From NCBI RefSeq assembly GCF_000772085.1, contig NZ_CP009755.1:2294001-2358000 (forward strand): DNA of 64,000 nt. The letters run 5' to 3'. Made by a program: the position numbers and the translations under genes. Within the stretch, counting starts at the first letter, position 1. Every line of letters starts with the position of its first letter. The stretch is from Curtobacterium sp. MR_MD2014. GTDB lineage: Bacteria; Actinomycetota; Actinomycetes; Actinomycetales; Microbacteriaceae. Below the pieces are notes generated by a model, which was not told where the DNA came from, searched no databases, and saw nothing but the letters and a program-made list of their open reading frames with translations. Of this stretch, positions 44,807-56,028 are shown in pieces.

Positions 44807-45442
44807 TCAGTGGGCGAGCTCGCCGTCGAGCCGGCCACCCGACTCGCTGAGGTAGCAGTTCGCGCAGAGCGACTCGTAGGTGACGTCGACCCCGTCGATC
44901 GCGACCTGGGACCCGTCGAAGACGAAGCGGCCGTCGACCTTGCGCGCGTTGAACACGGCCTTGCGGCCGCACCGGCAGATGGTCTTGAGCTCCTCGAGCG
45001 AGTGCGCGACCTCGAGCAGTCGCGCGCTGCCGGGGAACGCCTCGGTGCGGAAGTCCGTGCGGATGCCGTAGGCGAGCACGGGGACCTCGTCGAGCACGGC
45101 GACGCGGAGCAGGTCGTCGACCTGGCGCGGGGTGAGGAACTGCGCCTCGTCGACGAGCACGCAGCTCACCGGACGCACCATGCCGTCGAGCCGATCCGAC
45201 TCGGGGTCGGTGGCACCGGCGTCGGCGACCGCGTGCCGGACGTCGTCGTGGGGCGCGAAGACGACGTCCACGGAGCGTGTGACGCCGAGTCGGGAGACGA
45301 TCTCACGGTCGCCCTTGGTGTCCACCGACGGCTTCGCCAGCAGCACGCGTTGCCCGCGTTCCTCGTAGTTGTACGCGGCCTGCAGCAGCCCGGTGCTCTT
45401 GCCGCTGTTCATCGCGCCGTACCGGAAGTAGAGCTTCGCCAC
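44807..45442 (-). CDS. tdk: Thymidine kinase
   Basis: A 211-residue type II thymidine kinase salvaging thymidine to dTMP. Walker A is [15 protein letters not shown] (residues about 6-20), the Asp-Glu motif is [12 protein letters not shown], and the zinc site is [12 protein letters not shown] plus CANC. The [10 protein letters not shown] lasso segment is present. The GTG start at 45442 shares a base with the TAG stop of the response regulator gene, so the salvage enzyme is translationally coupled to a signalling operon, which is unusual. Confidence 0.94.
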   Translation of the reverse strand: MAKLYFRYGAMNSGKSTGLLQAAYNYEERGQRVLLAKPSVDTKGDREIVSRLGVTRSVDVVFAPHDDVRHAVADAGATDPESDRLDGMVRPVSCVLVDEAQFLTPRQVDDLLRVAVLDEVPVLAYGIRTDFRTEAFPGSARLLEVAHSLEELKTICRCGRKAVFNARKVDGRFVFDGSQVAIDGVDVTYESLCANCYLSESGGRLDGELAH

Positions 45443-46143
45443 TACGCGAGGAACCCGTCCTCGGCGGCACGACGGATGAGGTCCGACTTCTTCGACGCGG
45501 GACGGCCGACCTTGCTGTACTTCTCGCGGACGCGGCGGAGGTAGGTCTTGGCGGTCTCGTACTGCACGTTCATCTGCGCGGCGACCTCGTTCGTCGAGTA
45601 GCCGGACACGTACAGGCGCAGTGCCTCTTCCTCGCCCGCACTGAGCTTCGGGCGCTGGTGCGCGCTCGCGCCGGTCGGCAGCGGGCGCCAGTCGCGCTGC
45701 GCCGGGGTCTCCCGCGAGACACCCATGACCTCGCGCGCGACGTCCATGACCTCGCGCATCGGCAGCGACTTCGACAGGAACGCGGCCGCACCGGCAGCCA
45801 GGGCACGGTCGCGGGACTCGCGGCTGTCGACGCTCGAGAGCACGATGACCTTCGCCCCGGCAGCACGGCAGGTGCGCACGCGGGCCTCGATCGACACCGG
45901 CTCCTTGAGCTGGAAGTCGAGGAAGACGAGGTCCGTCGGGAAGTTCTCGCTGTGCACCATCTCGAGCCACGTGTGGGCGGTGAGGGCGAGGTCGAAGTCG
46001 AAGGCGTTCACGGCGATCCAGCTCGACAGGCTGTCGAGCAGCACCTCGTGGTCGTCGAGGATCGCCAGCCGCACGCGTCGGGTTCCGGGCTGCGGGAGCG
46101 GTGGCACGCCCTCCGTGGTCCGGTTCGGGTCAGTGCTGGTCAT
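45442..46143 (-). CDS. LuxR/NarL-family response regulator
   Basis: A 233-residue regulator. The receiver is VRLAILDDHEVLLDSLSSWI with phospho-Asp in LVFLDFQLKEP (near residue 75), Ser in IVLSSVDSRES and Lys in FLSKSLPMREV. The C-terminal LuxR-type helix-turn-helix is SAGEEEALRLYVSGYSTNEV and AAQMNVQYETAKTYLRRVRE. It overlaps the kinase-like membrane protein gene by 14 bases and is the likely output of the kinase at 47305-48627. A candidate binding motif, CGTNNCGGGGTAC, lies before that kinase gene and before tadA. Confidence 0.92.
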   Translation of the reverse strand: MTSTDPNRTTEGVPPLPQPGTRRVRLAILDDHEVLLDSLSSWIAVNAFDFDLALTAHTWLEMVHSENFPTDLVFLDFQLKEPVSIEARVRTCRAAGAKVIVLSSVDSRESRDRALAAGAAAFLSKSLPMREVMDVAREVMGVSRETPAQRDWRPLPTGASAHQRPKLSAGEEEALRLYVSGYSTNEVAAQMNVQYETAKTYLRRVREKYSKVGRPASKKSDLIRRAAEDGFLA

Positions 46144-47308
46144 AGGAGAACCTTAGTGCGAGGGACGATGGTCGGACGGCGACGTCGAGGTCGGGGAAGG
46201 TCACGCGGAGCACCGCGAAGTAGGGGTCGAACGTGCGGTGGATGCCGACGTCCGAGTCGTCGACCGCGAGCTCCGTGCGGACCTCGACGCGGTCGGGTGG
46301 CGCACCGGGCTCGCGCGAACGGCGGACCGTGGCACGGAACCGCGCGGGGTCCACCGTCGCTGCGCCGAGCGCCGCACGGAGGAACGTCCGGACGACGGTC
46401 CGCTGGTCGGTGTCGAGCGTCGCGATGAGGCCGTCCGGGTCGTCCACCGACTCGGCGGACCCGCCCTCGACGGCGACCGCGTACTCGAGCCACGTCCGGT
46501 CGGCGTCCGCGACCATGGCCTGCCGGATGCCGTCCGCGATGGAACGGGCGCGTGCGCGGTCGGCGTCGGTGATCACCTCACGCGTCCGGAGTTCGGCGAA
46601 GAACGGGGCGACGTCGCGCCCGAGGATGACGGAGCGGTCCTGCTGCACGCGCGCGGCGATGCCGTCCCGCTCGGCGCGCGCCACCGAGTACGAGCCCGCA
46701 CGGATCTGCACGCGCTCCGCCAGGCCGCCGAAGGTCCACGCGAACACGACGGACGCCGCGGTGAGGACCAGCGTCGGCGCGGCGGCGAGGAAGGCGGCGA
46801 CGGTCACCGGCACCTGGTGCGGGAACACCGCGGCGGCGGCACCCCAGGCAGCTGCGTCGACCGCCGCCAGGACGAGCCCGCCGACCGCCAGGTCCCGCCA
46901 CGGCCGGTAGGGCGCGACCGTCACGATCCCGGTGGCGGTGAGCAGGCACATGAAGTCGTTGAGCGCGTTGCGGTCCGGCCCCCACTGCGCCGCGACGCTC
47001 GCGGCCGACGCTGCGCCGAGCAGCACGACGTGGAGCACGTACGCCCAGCGCGGGAACGGCGCCCGGAAGGGCGACGACGACGCGATCACGACCGCGCCCG
47101 ACGCGCCCAGGAGCAGCACCGTGAGGGCGCTGAGCGTCGGGCTGCCGACCACGTCGCGGTCGAACACCGACACGAGCAGCGCCCACAGCACGCCGGCCGC
47201 ACCGAGCAGGACGGCGAGGGGGCGGGAACCCATCGCGCCGAGCGGGTCCCACTGCTGTGCGGTCCGAGCGCCCCGGACGGCGGCCCGCACCGCGTCGACG
47301 CGACTCAC
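46130..47308 (-). CDS. Membrane protein resembling a histidine kinase without phospho-acceptor His
   Basis: A 392-residue protein with about six membrane helices (residues ~25-200; RPLAVLLGAAGVLWALLVSV, VHAWGP-free hydrophobic stretches such as VTVAAFLAAAPTLVLTAASV) followed by a cytoplasmic part. The region where a kinase would have its His reads DRSVILGRDVAPFFAELRTR and DADRARARSIADGIRQAMVA; no H-D/E/R motif and no Gly-rich ATP lid are seen. It lies between the true kinase and the regulator with overlaps at both ends. It may be a sensor or inhibitor subunit of that system. Fold assignment is inference. Confidence 0.6.
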   Translation of the reverse strand: MSRVDAVRAAVRGARTAQQWDPLGAMGSRPLAVLLGAAGVLWALLVSVFDRDVVGSPTLSALTVLLLGASGAVVIASSSPFRAPFPRWAYVLHVVLLGAASAASVAAQWGPDRNALNDFMCLLTATGIVTVAPYRPWRDLAVGGLVLAAVDAAAWGAAAAVFPHQVPVTVAAFLAAAPTLVLTAASVVFAWTFGGLAERVQIRAGSYSVARAERDGIAARVQQDRSVILGRDVAPFFAELRTREVITDADRARARSIADGIRQAMVADADRTWLEYAVAVEGGSAESVDDPDGLIATLDTDQRTVVRTFLRAALGAATVDPARFRATVRRSREPGAPPDRVEVRTELAVDDSDVGIHRTFDPYFAVLRVTFPDLDVAVRPSSLALRFSYDQH

Positions 47309-48627
47309 CGGGCGGCTCCGCGGTCGGACTCACCCGTGACGGCGTACGACGCCGCGCCGCCGGTCCGTGCGCCACCGGTGTGCGCGCCGCCGGTGTGCGC
47401 TCCGCCGGTGTGCGCGCCGCCGGTGTGTGCTCCGTCGACGCGGGCCGCGTCCTCGCTCGTGTAGGGCACGGTCATCATGACGCTCGTCCCGGATCCCGGC
47501 GACGACCACACCTGGACGTCACCGCCGACCCGGCCGATGCGTTCCCGGACCGAGCCGCGCAGCCCCATCCGGTCGCTGCCGGTCTCCTGCTCGTCGAACC
47601 CGCGGCCGTCGTCGACCACCATCACCGTGCACGACGAGCCGTCGTCGAAGACGCTGACCTCGGCCTCGTCCGTCCCCGCGTGCTTGCGGACGTTCGCCAG
47701 GCACTGCCCGACGGCCCGGAGCAGTGCCGTCGCCGCCGACGGGTCGAGCCGCGCCAGGGCAGCCGGATCACCGGTGACCGCGACCGCGAGCCCCTCCGCC
47801 CGGTGCTCGTCCACCATCGCGTCGAACGCGGCACCGGCGAGGGCCGGGTCCGGCTCGGACGTCGGGTCGGACGACGCGAGCCACTGCTTCCCGGTCAGCA
47901 TCGCGACGTCGGCTTCGACCGTGCGCGCGAGCTGCGGATCCATGGGGCCGTCGGGAGCGAGCGCGATGGCACCGAGGTGGTTGAGCACCGTGTCGTGCAG
48001 GATCGCCGCGGCCTCGGCCTCGACCCCGGCCCGGTAGGCGGACACGTGCTCCTCGCGAGCGGACCGGAGCAGCTCGGGCTGGACGCGCTCGGACCGCGCG
48101 GTGTTCCGGCTGGTGAAGAGCACGAGGGCGACCACGAAGCCCAGGGTGACCCAGGCGAGGAGGAGCGGTCGGGGCGGCCCGTCCGCCTGCAGCACCGCGA
48201 TCCCGGTCGCGAGCCGACCGACCAGGAACCCGCCGAACGACCAGACGACGACGCGACTCGCGACCGCACCGGCCCCGCCCACGAGCACGAGCGGGATCAC
48301 CGCGAGCGACACCAGGTAGCTCGTCACCCAGCCGGCGGGCACCTCGCGCTGCACGATCGTGGTGAACCACCACGTGCAGACCCCGCCGGTGACGAGGAAG
48401 GCCACGGCCGAGCGCCAGGTGCCGAACTGCACGTGCACGCCGATCATCGCGAGCATGGGGAGGAGCGCGAGCACGGCCCCGGCGACCCGCACGTCGGGCT
48501 CGGCCAGTCGGTACAGCAGCAGGGTCACGGCGGCGGCGACGACCGATCCGATCGCCGCTGCGTGGAAGGCGCGCACGGTCGACCACGCGTTCACTCGCGG
48601 AGCGAGGTGCGTGGGGATGCCGAGCAC
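47305..48627 (-). CDS. Membrane sensor histidine kinase with GAHTG-repeat tail
   Basis: A 440-residue kinase. About six membrane helices (residues ~20-185) precede a phospho-acceptor-like segment AAAILHDTVLNHLGAIALA (His in LHDTV), the N box GQCLANVRKHAG, G1 VMVVDDGRGFDEQE and G2 WSSPGSGTSVMMTV. The C-terminus ends in a tail with five GAHTG/GARTG repeats. GTG 48627 follows GGAAGGA; a TAGCAT box lies about 105 bases upstream and GTACCCCGAAACG at 48693. Its stop overlaps the next gene (ATGA). The signal is unknown. Confidence 0.88.
   Translation of the reverse strand: MLGIPTHLAPRVNAWSTVRAFHAAAIGSVVAAAVTLLLYRLAEPDVRVAGAVLALLPMLAMIGVHVQFGTWRSAVAFLVTGGVCTWWFTTIVQREVPAGWVTSYLVSLAVIPLVLVGGAGAVASRVVVWSFGGFLVGRLATGIAVLQADGPPRPLLLAWVTLGFVVALVLFTSRNTARSERVQPELLRSAREEHVSAYRAGVEAEAAAILHDTVLNHLGAIALAPDGPMDPQLARTVEADVAMLTGKQWLASSDPTSEPDPALAGAAFDAMVDEHRAEGLAVAVTGDPAALARLDPSAATALLRAVGQCLANVRKHAGTDEAEVSVFDDGSSCTVMVVDDGRGFDEQETGSDRMGLRGSVRERIGRVGGDVQVWSSPGSGTSVMMTVPYTSEDAARVDGAHTGGAHTGGAHTGGAHTGGARTGGAASYAVTGESDRGAAR
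47355..47432 (-). repeat. 15-bp tandem repeat in the kinase tail
   Basis: Five copies of a 15-base unit (about GCGCCGCCGGTGTGC on plus) code the GAHTG repeats at the kinase C-terminus. The copies are nearly identical, so number probably varies between strains. Confidence 0.85.
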
Positions 48628-48692
48628 GGGTCGATGGTCCTTCCGAGAGTCGTCCGGTCGCCGTGTGACGCGACCGTCCGGGGGCCGGTCGT

Positions 48693-48705
48693 GTACCCCG
48701 AAACG
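48693..48705 (-). promoter_or_regulatory. CGTTTCGGGGTAC motif before the sensor kinase operon
   Basis: On the minus strand this matches the tadA sites CGTAACGGGGTAC and CCGAACGGGGTAC and the 6C site CGTCTTGGGGTAC, in the same orientation relative to the gene. It lies about 66 bases before the kinase GTG. Confidence 0.45.
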
Positions 48706-48785
48706 AGCACGATCCGGCGACCCGCTCGATGCTACCGCCGATCACCGACACAGGGTGTCCCCCGAACGCGGAAGGTGGACGCTCC

Positions 48786-50048
48786 TCAGAACAGGGTCGG
48801 TCCGGACGGGCCTCCGATCACGGTCGTCCCGGCACCGCGACGGTCGAAGTCGGGGTCGGCACGCTTGAGCGGCGACGAGGTCGGGCGGGACTGCTCGTCG
48901 AGCGACACCGGGACGCGGTACCCGTTCGTGATGCCCCCGTTCGTGATGACCGACCCGACCAGGGCGCGCGGTCCGATGTCGCCCGACCCCGGACGCGGTG
49001 CACGCGGAGCGGTCGCCGCCGCGGCCCGCTCGCCGGGTACGAGGTGCGCCTGCCGGTCGCTGAACCCCATCGAACCGGTCGCCGGGTCCATTCTGCCGAG
49101 TCCGAGACCGTATGCGGCCAGGATCGGACGCACCCGGTCCGCGAGCCACCGGCGGTAGTCCGCGGGCGCGTAGGTGTTGTCGAGGTACATCGAGCGGTAG
49201 CGCGCGACGAGGTCGGGACGGGTGCGCTGCAGCCAGGCCGCCCACCACGGCTTCACGCCAGGACGCAGGTGCAGTGCGGAGTACATGACGCTCGAGGCGC
49301 CGGCCTCGGCCGCGCGACCGATCGCTTCGTCGAGGTGCGCGCGCGTGTCCGTGATGAACGGGAGCACCGGCATGAGGAACACCGAGCACTCGAGCCCCGC
49401 GTCGCGGATCGCCCGGACGGTCGCCAGCCGGGCGGCGGTCGTCGGGGTCCCGGGCTCGACCTGCTGCTGCAGCTCGTCGTCGTACACGGCGATCGACATC
49501 GCCAGGTCGACCGGGACGCTCCGTGCCGCCTCGACCAACGTGGGCAGGTCACGCCGCAGCAGCGTCCCCTTCGTCAGGATGCTGAACGGGGTGCCCGACT
49601 CGGCCAGCGCGCGGATGACCCCGGGCATCAACCGGTAGCGCCCCTCGGCACGCTGGTACGGGTCGGTGTTGGTGCCGAGCGCGACGGGGTGCCGGTCCCA
49701 CGACGGCTTCCGGAGCTCACGGCGCAGGACGTCCGCGACGTTGGTCTTCACGACGATCTGCTGGTCGAAGTCGGCACCCCCGTCGAACTCCAGGTACGTG
49801 TGCGTGGGCCGCGCGAAGCAGTAGACGCACGCGTGACTGCAGCCGCGGTACGGGTTGATCGTCCACCCGTAGGTGCCGCTGCCGTCGGCAGCCGGCACAC
49901 GGTTCAGGGCACTCTTCGCCAGGACCTCGTGGAAGGTGACCCCGGCGAACTCCGGCGTGGTGACGCTGCGCACCAACCCGCTGTTCGACTCGAGCCCCGG
50001 CAGGGCGTCACCGCGCTCCGCTCCGATCGACTGCCCGCTCCACCGCAT
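48786..50048 (-). CDS. Rv2578c-family radical SAM protein
   Basis: A 420-residue radical SAM enzyme related to spore photoproduct lyase-type proteins. The cluster-binding motif is NPYRGCSHACVYCFARP (Cys70, Cys74, Cys77), followed by TYLEFDGGADFDQQIVVKTN and SILTKGTLLRRDLPTL. The last ~90 residues are Pro/Arg-rich. The start MRWSGQSIGAERGDALPG is the family's usual N-terminus, so ATG 50048 was chosen over one six codons earlier. A perfect LexA-type box lies 8 bases upstream, which suggests DNA-damage induction. The substrate is unknown. Confidence 0.9.
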   Translation of the reverse strand: MRWSGQSIGAERGDALPGLESNSGLVRSVTTPEFAGVTFHEVLAKSALNRVPAADGSGTYGWTINPYRGCSHACVYCFARPTHTYLEFDGGADFDQQIVVKTNVADVLRRELRKPSWDRHPVALGTNTDPYQRAEGRYRLMPGVIRALAESGTPFSILTKGTLLRRDLPTLVEAARSVPVDLAMSIAVYDDELQQQVEPGTPTTAARLATVRAIRDAGLECSVFLMPVLPFITDTRAHLDEAIGRAAEAGASSVMYSALHLRPGVKPWWAAWLQRTRPDLVARYRSMYLDNTYAPADYRRWLADRVRPILAAYGLGLGRMDPATGSMGFSDRQAHLVPGERAAAATAPRAPRPGSGDIGPRALVGSVITNGGITNGYRVPVSLDEQSRPTSSPLKRADPDFDRRGAGTTVIGGPSGPTLF

Positions 50049-50055
50049 GCCCTCA

Positions 50056-50073
50056 TTCGAACACACGTTCGAA
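50056..50073 (-). promoter_or_regulatory. SOS (LexA) box
   Basis: TTCGAACACACGTTCGAA: arms TTCGAAC/GTTCGAA are perfectly complementary around ACAC and contain CGAAC-N4-GTTCG, the Gram-positive LexA consensus. Its place directly before the radical SAM start means LexA would block that gene's promoter. Confidence 0.8.
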
Positions 50074-50102
50074 CCAGGGGCAAGTCGCCCGAGCGGCGGG
50101 GC

Positions 50103-51590
50103 TCAGTGGTGCAGACCGAGGACCTTCGCGGTGTGCTCGAGGGTCTCGTCGGCGAGCTGCGGGTCGGCGCCGAGGTCCCTGCCGTAGGTGGGCACCATCG
50201 TCCGCACCATCGGGGCCCAGGCGTCCCACCGGTCCGGGAAGCACCGCTGCAGCATCGTCAGCATGATCGGCACCGCGGTGGACGCACCGGGGCTCGCGCC
50301 GAGCAGGCCGGCGATCGAGCCGTCGGCCGAGGTGATGACCTCGGTGCCGAACTGCAGCACCCCGCCCTTGTCCGGGTCCGGCTTGATGACCTGCACGCGC
50401 TGCCCGGCGGTGATGCGGTGCCAGTTCTCCGGTTCGGCGGTCGGCATGAAGTCGCGGAGGGCGTCGAACTTCGTCTGCTTCGATGCCAGCAGCTGCCCGA
50501 CCAGGTAGCGGACCAGGTCGAAGTTCGAGAACGCCACGCTCAGCATCGGTCGCAGGTTGTGCGGTCGGATCGACCGGAACAGGTCGAGCAGCGAGCCCTG
50601 CTTGAGGAACTTCGGGCTGAACCCGGCGTAGGGGCCGAACATCAGCGACGCCCTGCCCTCGACGATCCGGGTGTCGAGGTGCGGCACCGACATCGGCGGA
50701 GCGCCGACGCTCGCCTTGCCGTACACCTTCGCCGCGTGCTTCTGCACGACCTCGGGGTCGTCGGTGCGCAGGAACTCGCCGGACACGGGGAACCCGCCGT
50801 ACCCGCGGATCTCCGGGATGCCCGACTTCTGCAGCAGGCGCAGGGCCCCGCCGCCGGCGCCGACGAAGACGAACTTCGCCGCGATGCGCTGCGTCGACCG
50901 ACCGATCTCGTTGCGGACGTCGAGCGCCCACCCCTCGGAGACCTTCGACCGCGTGATCTTCTGCACCTGGTGCGACGGCTCGAACTCGACACCGGCGATC
51001 TCGAGCTCGTCGAAAAGCTGCTGCGTCAACGAACCGAAGTCGACGTCCGAGCCGGCGGCCGAGTACGTCGCAGCGACCGGCTGGTCCTTCTTGCGCCCCG
51101 GGATGAGCGCGGGCGCCCACCTGCGGATCTGCGCCGGGTCGTCCGAGTACTCGATGCCCGCGAAGAGCGGGTGGCCCTTGAGCGCCTCGTACCGCTTGCG
51201 CATGTACTCGACGTTGTCCTCGCCCCACACGAAGGAGATGTGCGGGGTCGGGTTGATGAAGTTGGACGGCTGCGGGAGCGCGCCGGTCTCGACCAGGTGC
51301 GCCCAGAACTGCCGCGAGACCTGGAACTGCTCGTTGACGGTCACGGCCTTGGCGATGTCGACGTGCCCGTCGGGCATCTCCGGCGTGTAGTTCAGCTCGC
51401 ACAGCGCGGAGTGACCGGTCCCGGCGTTGTTCCACGGGTTCGACGACTCCTGCGCGACCGAGCCGAGCCGCTCGTACACGCGGATCTTCCACGTGGGTTC
51501 GAGGCGGTGGATGATGGCGCCGAGCGTGGCGCTCATGATCCCTCCCCCGATCAGGACGACGTCGATCGGGTCCACCTGCTTCACTGCCAC
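50103..51590 (-). CDS. mqo: Malate:quinone oxidoreductase
   Basis: A 495-residue membrane-associated FAD enzyme oxidising malate to oxaloacetate and reducing quinone. Motifs are the FAD site IDVVLIGGGIMSATLGAII, YERLGSVAQESSNPWNNAGTG, FVFVGAGGGALRLLQKSGIP and GGFPVSGEFLRTDDPEVV, with PGASTAVPIMLTMLQRCFP near the end. Length is standard. The GTG start at 51590 has TAGGAT six bases ahead (leaderless). It complements the sdh genes at the window start in the respiratory TCA cycle. Confidence 0.97.
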   Translation of the reverse strand: MAVKQVDPIDVVLIGGGIMSATLGAIIHRLEPTWKIRVYERLGSVAQESSNPWNNAGTGHSALCELNYTPEMPDGHVDIAKAVTVNEQFQVSRQFWAHLVETGALPQPSNFINPTPHISFVWGEDNVEYMRKRYEALKGHPLFAGIEYSDDPAQIRRWAPALIPGRKKDQPVAATYSAAGSDVDFGSLTQQLFDELEIAGVEFEPSHQVQKITRSKVSEGWALDVRNEIGRSTQRIAAKFVFVGAGGGALRLLQKSGIPEIRGYGGFPVSGEFLRTDDPEVVQKHAAKVYGKASVGAPPMSVPHLDTRIVEGRASLMFGPYAGFSPKFLKQGSLLDLFRSIRPHNLRPMLSVAFSNFDLVRYLVGQLLASKQTKFDALRDFMPTAEPENWHRITAGQRVQVIKPDPDKGGVLQFGTEVITSADGSIAGLLGASPGASTAVPIMLTMLQRCFPDRWDAWAPMVRTMVPTYGRDLGADPQLADETLEHTAKVLGLHH

Positions 51591-51745
51591 ACGACGATCC
51601 TACCCACTGCCGCTGGGTCGCCCGGGGGCATCGTCCGGGTGCGGGGTGCCGGCCGTACCCATCGCACATGCTAGTGAAGTACGACATTCCGGATGTGGCA
51701 CCATTTCACGGTCCCGATCGACCGTCCCCTCCCGGAGGCCCCACC

Positions 51746-52870
51746 GTGAACCACCGCCGGCGCGCCCGTCTCGCCCTCCCGCTCCTGCCCGCGGCCGCGA
51801 TCGCCCCGCTCCTGCTCGGCCCTGCCGCCATGGCCGACACGCTCCCCTCGCCGCAGCCCGAGCCACGGGCTGCGCCCGCTGCGACGCTGGAGGGCACCTT
51901 CCACGTCGTCGGCACCACCGGCTTCGTCGCCGTTGCCGACCACGACGGCCAGCCCGTGCTCGACACCCGCCCGGTCGCCGCCGACACCGCGCACTACCCC
52001 GCGCCCGGCACCACCGGTCCGCTCGTCGTCGGGTCGATGTGCCTGTCCGCCCTCAACGGCCCCGGGCTGCCCTTCGCCGTGCTGGCCGACGCCGCCGTCC
52101 CCTCCGGCTGCCTCCAGGTCCGCACCACGAGCCCCGCGCCCCACGTCGTCCGGTTCACCGCCGACGACCCGTCCTCACCGGCGAACGGCCTCGAGCTCGG
52201 CCTGCAGGCGAACGGCGCGCTCCTGGCGCTCGGCACCGCGGGGTCCGACATCGAACTCGTCACCGAGGGCCCCGTCGTCGCACCGACGCTCGACCACACC
52301 GACCTGGCACCCGGTTCCGCCCTCTCGGGCACCGCCACGCCCGGCGCGCACGTCGTCGTCGTCCGTGACGGGACGGTGGTCTGCGAGGCCGATGCCGCCG
52401 ATCGAGGTGCGGACGACGCCGGACACTGGTCCTGCTCGCCGATCGATGCGCTCACCGAGGGCACGTACACCCTCGAACTGTTCGCCTCGACCCCCGCCGG
52501 GCAGCTCGCGCCGCCCGTCCCCGTCGAGGTCGTCGTGTCCGCCGGGACCGGCGCCGGCGACGGTCCGGACCCCGACCCCGGTGACGGCGAGGGCACCGAT
52601 CCGGGTGACGCACCGTCTCCGGGAGACGGTGCCGGAGGCACGGGCGGCACCGGGACCCCCGGTGAGGCCGACCAGACCGGCGAGCCCGGCGCGGACGGAC
52701 CGTCGCCAGGACCGGCGACGACCGCCCGGACCGTCGACGCCGCGCCGCAGGGGCGCCTCGCCTGGACCGGCACCGAGGTGACCGGACCCCTCGCCGTCGC
52801 GCTCGCGCTCCTCACCGCCGGGACCGGCGTGCTGCTGCACCGACGACGTCGCACTCGGTCCCGTTCCTGA
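51746..52870 (+). CDS. LAXTG-anchored surface protein with Ig-like domain
   Basis: A 374-residue exported protein: signal peptide (NHRRRARLALPLLPAAAIAP...AMA), an N-terminal domain of unknown fold with two Cys (about 35-190), an Ig-like segment LSGTATPGAHVVVVRDGTVV, a Gly/Asp/Pro-rich linker (about 265-335), then LAWTG (338-342), a hydrophobic helix and RRRRTRSRS. LAXTG fits class E sortases, which attach proteins to the wall in high-GC Gram-positives. GTG 51746 follows GGAGG. The Ig unit resembles those in the giant protein at 59212. Role is unknown, possibly adhesion. Confidence 0.8.
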   Translation: MNHRRRARLALPLLPAAAIAPLLLGPAAMADTLPSPQPEPRAAPAATLEGTFHVVGTTGFVAVADHDGQPVLDTRPVAADTAHYPAPGTTGPLVVGSMCLSALNGPGLPFAVLADAAVPSGCLQVRTTSPAPHVVRFTADDPSSPANGLELGLQANGALLALGTAGSDIELVTEGPVVAPTLDHTDLAPGSALSGTATPGAHVVVVRDGTVVCEADAADRGADDAGHWSCSPIDALTEGTYTLELFASTPAGQLAPPVPVEVVVSAGTGAGDGPDPDPGDGEGTDPGDAPSPGDGAGGTGGTGTPGEADQTGEPGADGPSPGPATTARTVDAAPQGRLAWTGTEVTGPLAVALALLTAGTGVLLHRRRRTRSRS

Positions 52871-52880
52871 CGGTCGGGAC

Positions 52881-52928
52881 GACGGACGGGAGGCCCGTGG
52901 CGGTGTCGCCACGGGCCTCCCGTCCGTC
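52881..52928. terminator. Palindrome between convergent genes (GACGGACGGGAGGC family)
   Basis: Perfect 22-base arms beginning GACGGACGGGAGGCCCGTGG around GTGT, between gene ends 52870 and 52955. The outer 14 bases match the copies at 11211 and 17336 while the inner arm differs. Confidence 0.75.
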
Positions 52929-52954
52929 ACGTGTCGCGTCGGCGACGGTGCTCG

Positions 52955-55307
<2,353 letters not shown>

Positions 55308-55428
55308 TGGCTGGTACTCCCGGGGACGACGGTTCCGCGACGGTCGCGCGGTCTGTCAATCGTAGAGGGTGTTCCGCGGATGTTGCGTGCGAGGCGGGCT
55401 CGACGCAACGATCCTGCGCGCACGTCCG

Positions 55429-56028
55429 TCAGTGACCGACCACGCGTCGGCCCTCGAAGGCGCGGCCGAGGGTCACCTCGTCGGCGTACTCGAGGTCACC
55501 ACCCACCGGCAGCCCGGACGCGAGTCGCGTGGTGCGGATGCCCATCGGGACGAGCAGTCGGCTGAGGTAGGTCGCCGTCGCCTCGCCCTCGAGGTTCGGG
55601 TCGGTGGCGATGATGACCTCGTCCACGGTGCCGTCGGCCAGCCGCGTCATCAGCTGCTGGATCCGCAGGTCGTCCGGACCGACACCGTCGATCGGGCTGA
55701 TCGCTCCGCCGAGCACGTGGTAGAGCCCACGGAACTCGCGGGTGCGCTCGATGGCGGCGACGTCCTTCGCCTCCTCCACGACGCAGATCACCGACGGCGA
55801 CCGACGGGGGTCACGGCAGATGCTGCACCGCACGTTCTCGGTGACGTTGCCGCAGACCTCGCAGAAGCGCACCTTCTCCTTGACCTCGGCCAGGAGCTCG
55901 GACAGTCGCGCCGGGTCGAACGACTCGGTCTGCAGGATGTGGAACGCGATGCGCTGTGCCGACTTCGGGCCGATGCCCGGCAGCCGACCGAACTCGTCGA
56001 TCAGGTCCTGGACGATCCCGTCGTACAT
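55429..56028 (-). CDS. recR: Recombination protein RecR
   Basis: A 199-residue zinc and Toprim protein acting with RecF/RecO to load RecA at gaps. A helix-hairpin-helix is [19 protein letters not shown], the zinc finger uses Cys56, Cys59, Cys68 and Cys71, and the Toprim motif is [18 protein letters not shown]. Its ATG shares one base with the dnaX stop (TGATG). dnaX-recR is a widespread pair. Confidence 0.96.
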   Translation of the reverse strand: MYDGIVQDLIDEFGRLPGIGPKSAQRIAFHILQTESFDPARLSELLAEVKEKVRFCEVCGNVTENVRCSICRDPRRSPSVICVVEEAKDVAAIERTREFRGLYHVLGGAISPIDGVGPDDLRIQQLMTRLADGTVDEVIIATDPNLEGEATATYLSRLLVPMGIRTTRLASGLPVGGDLEYADEVTLGRAFEGRRVVGH

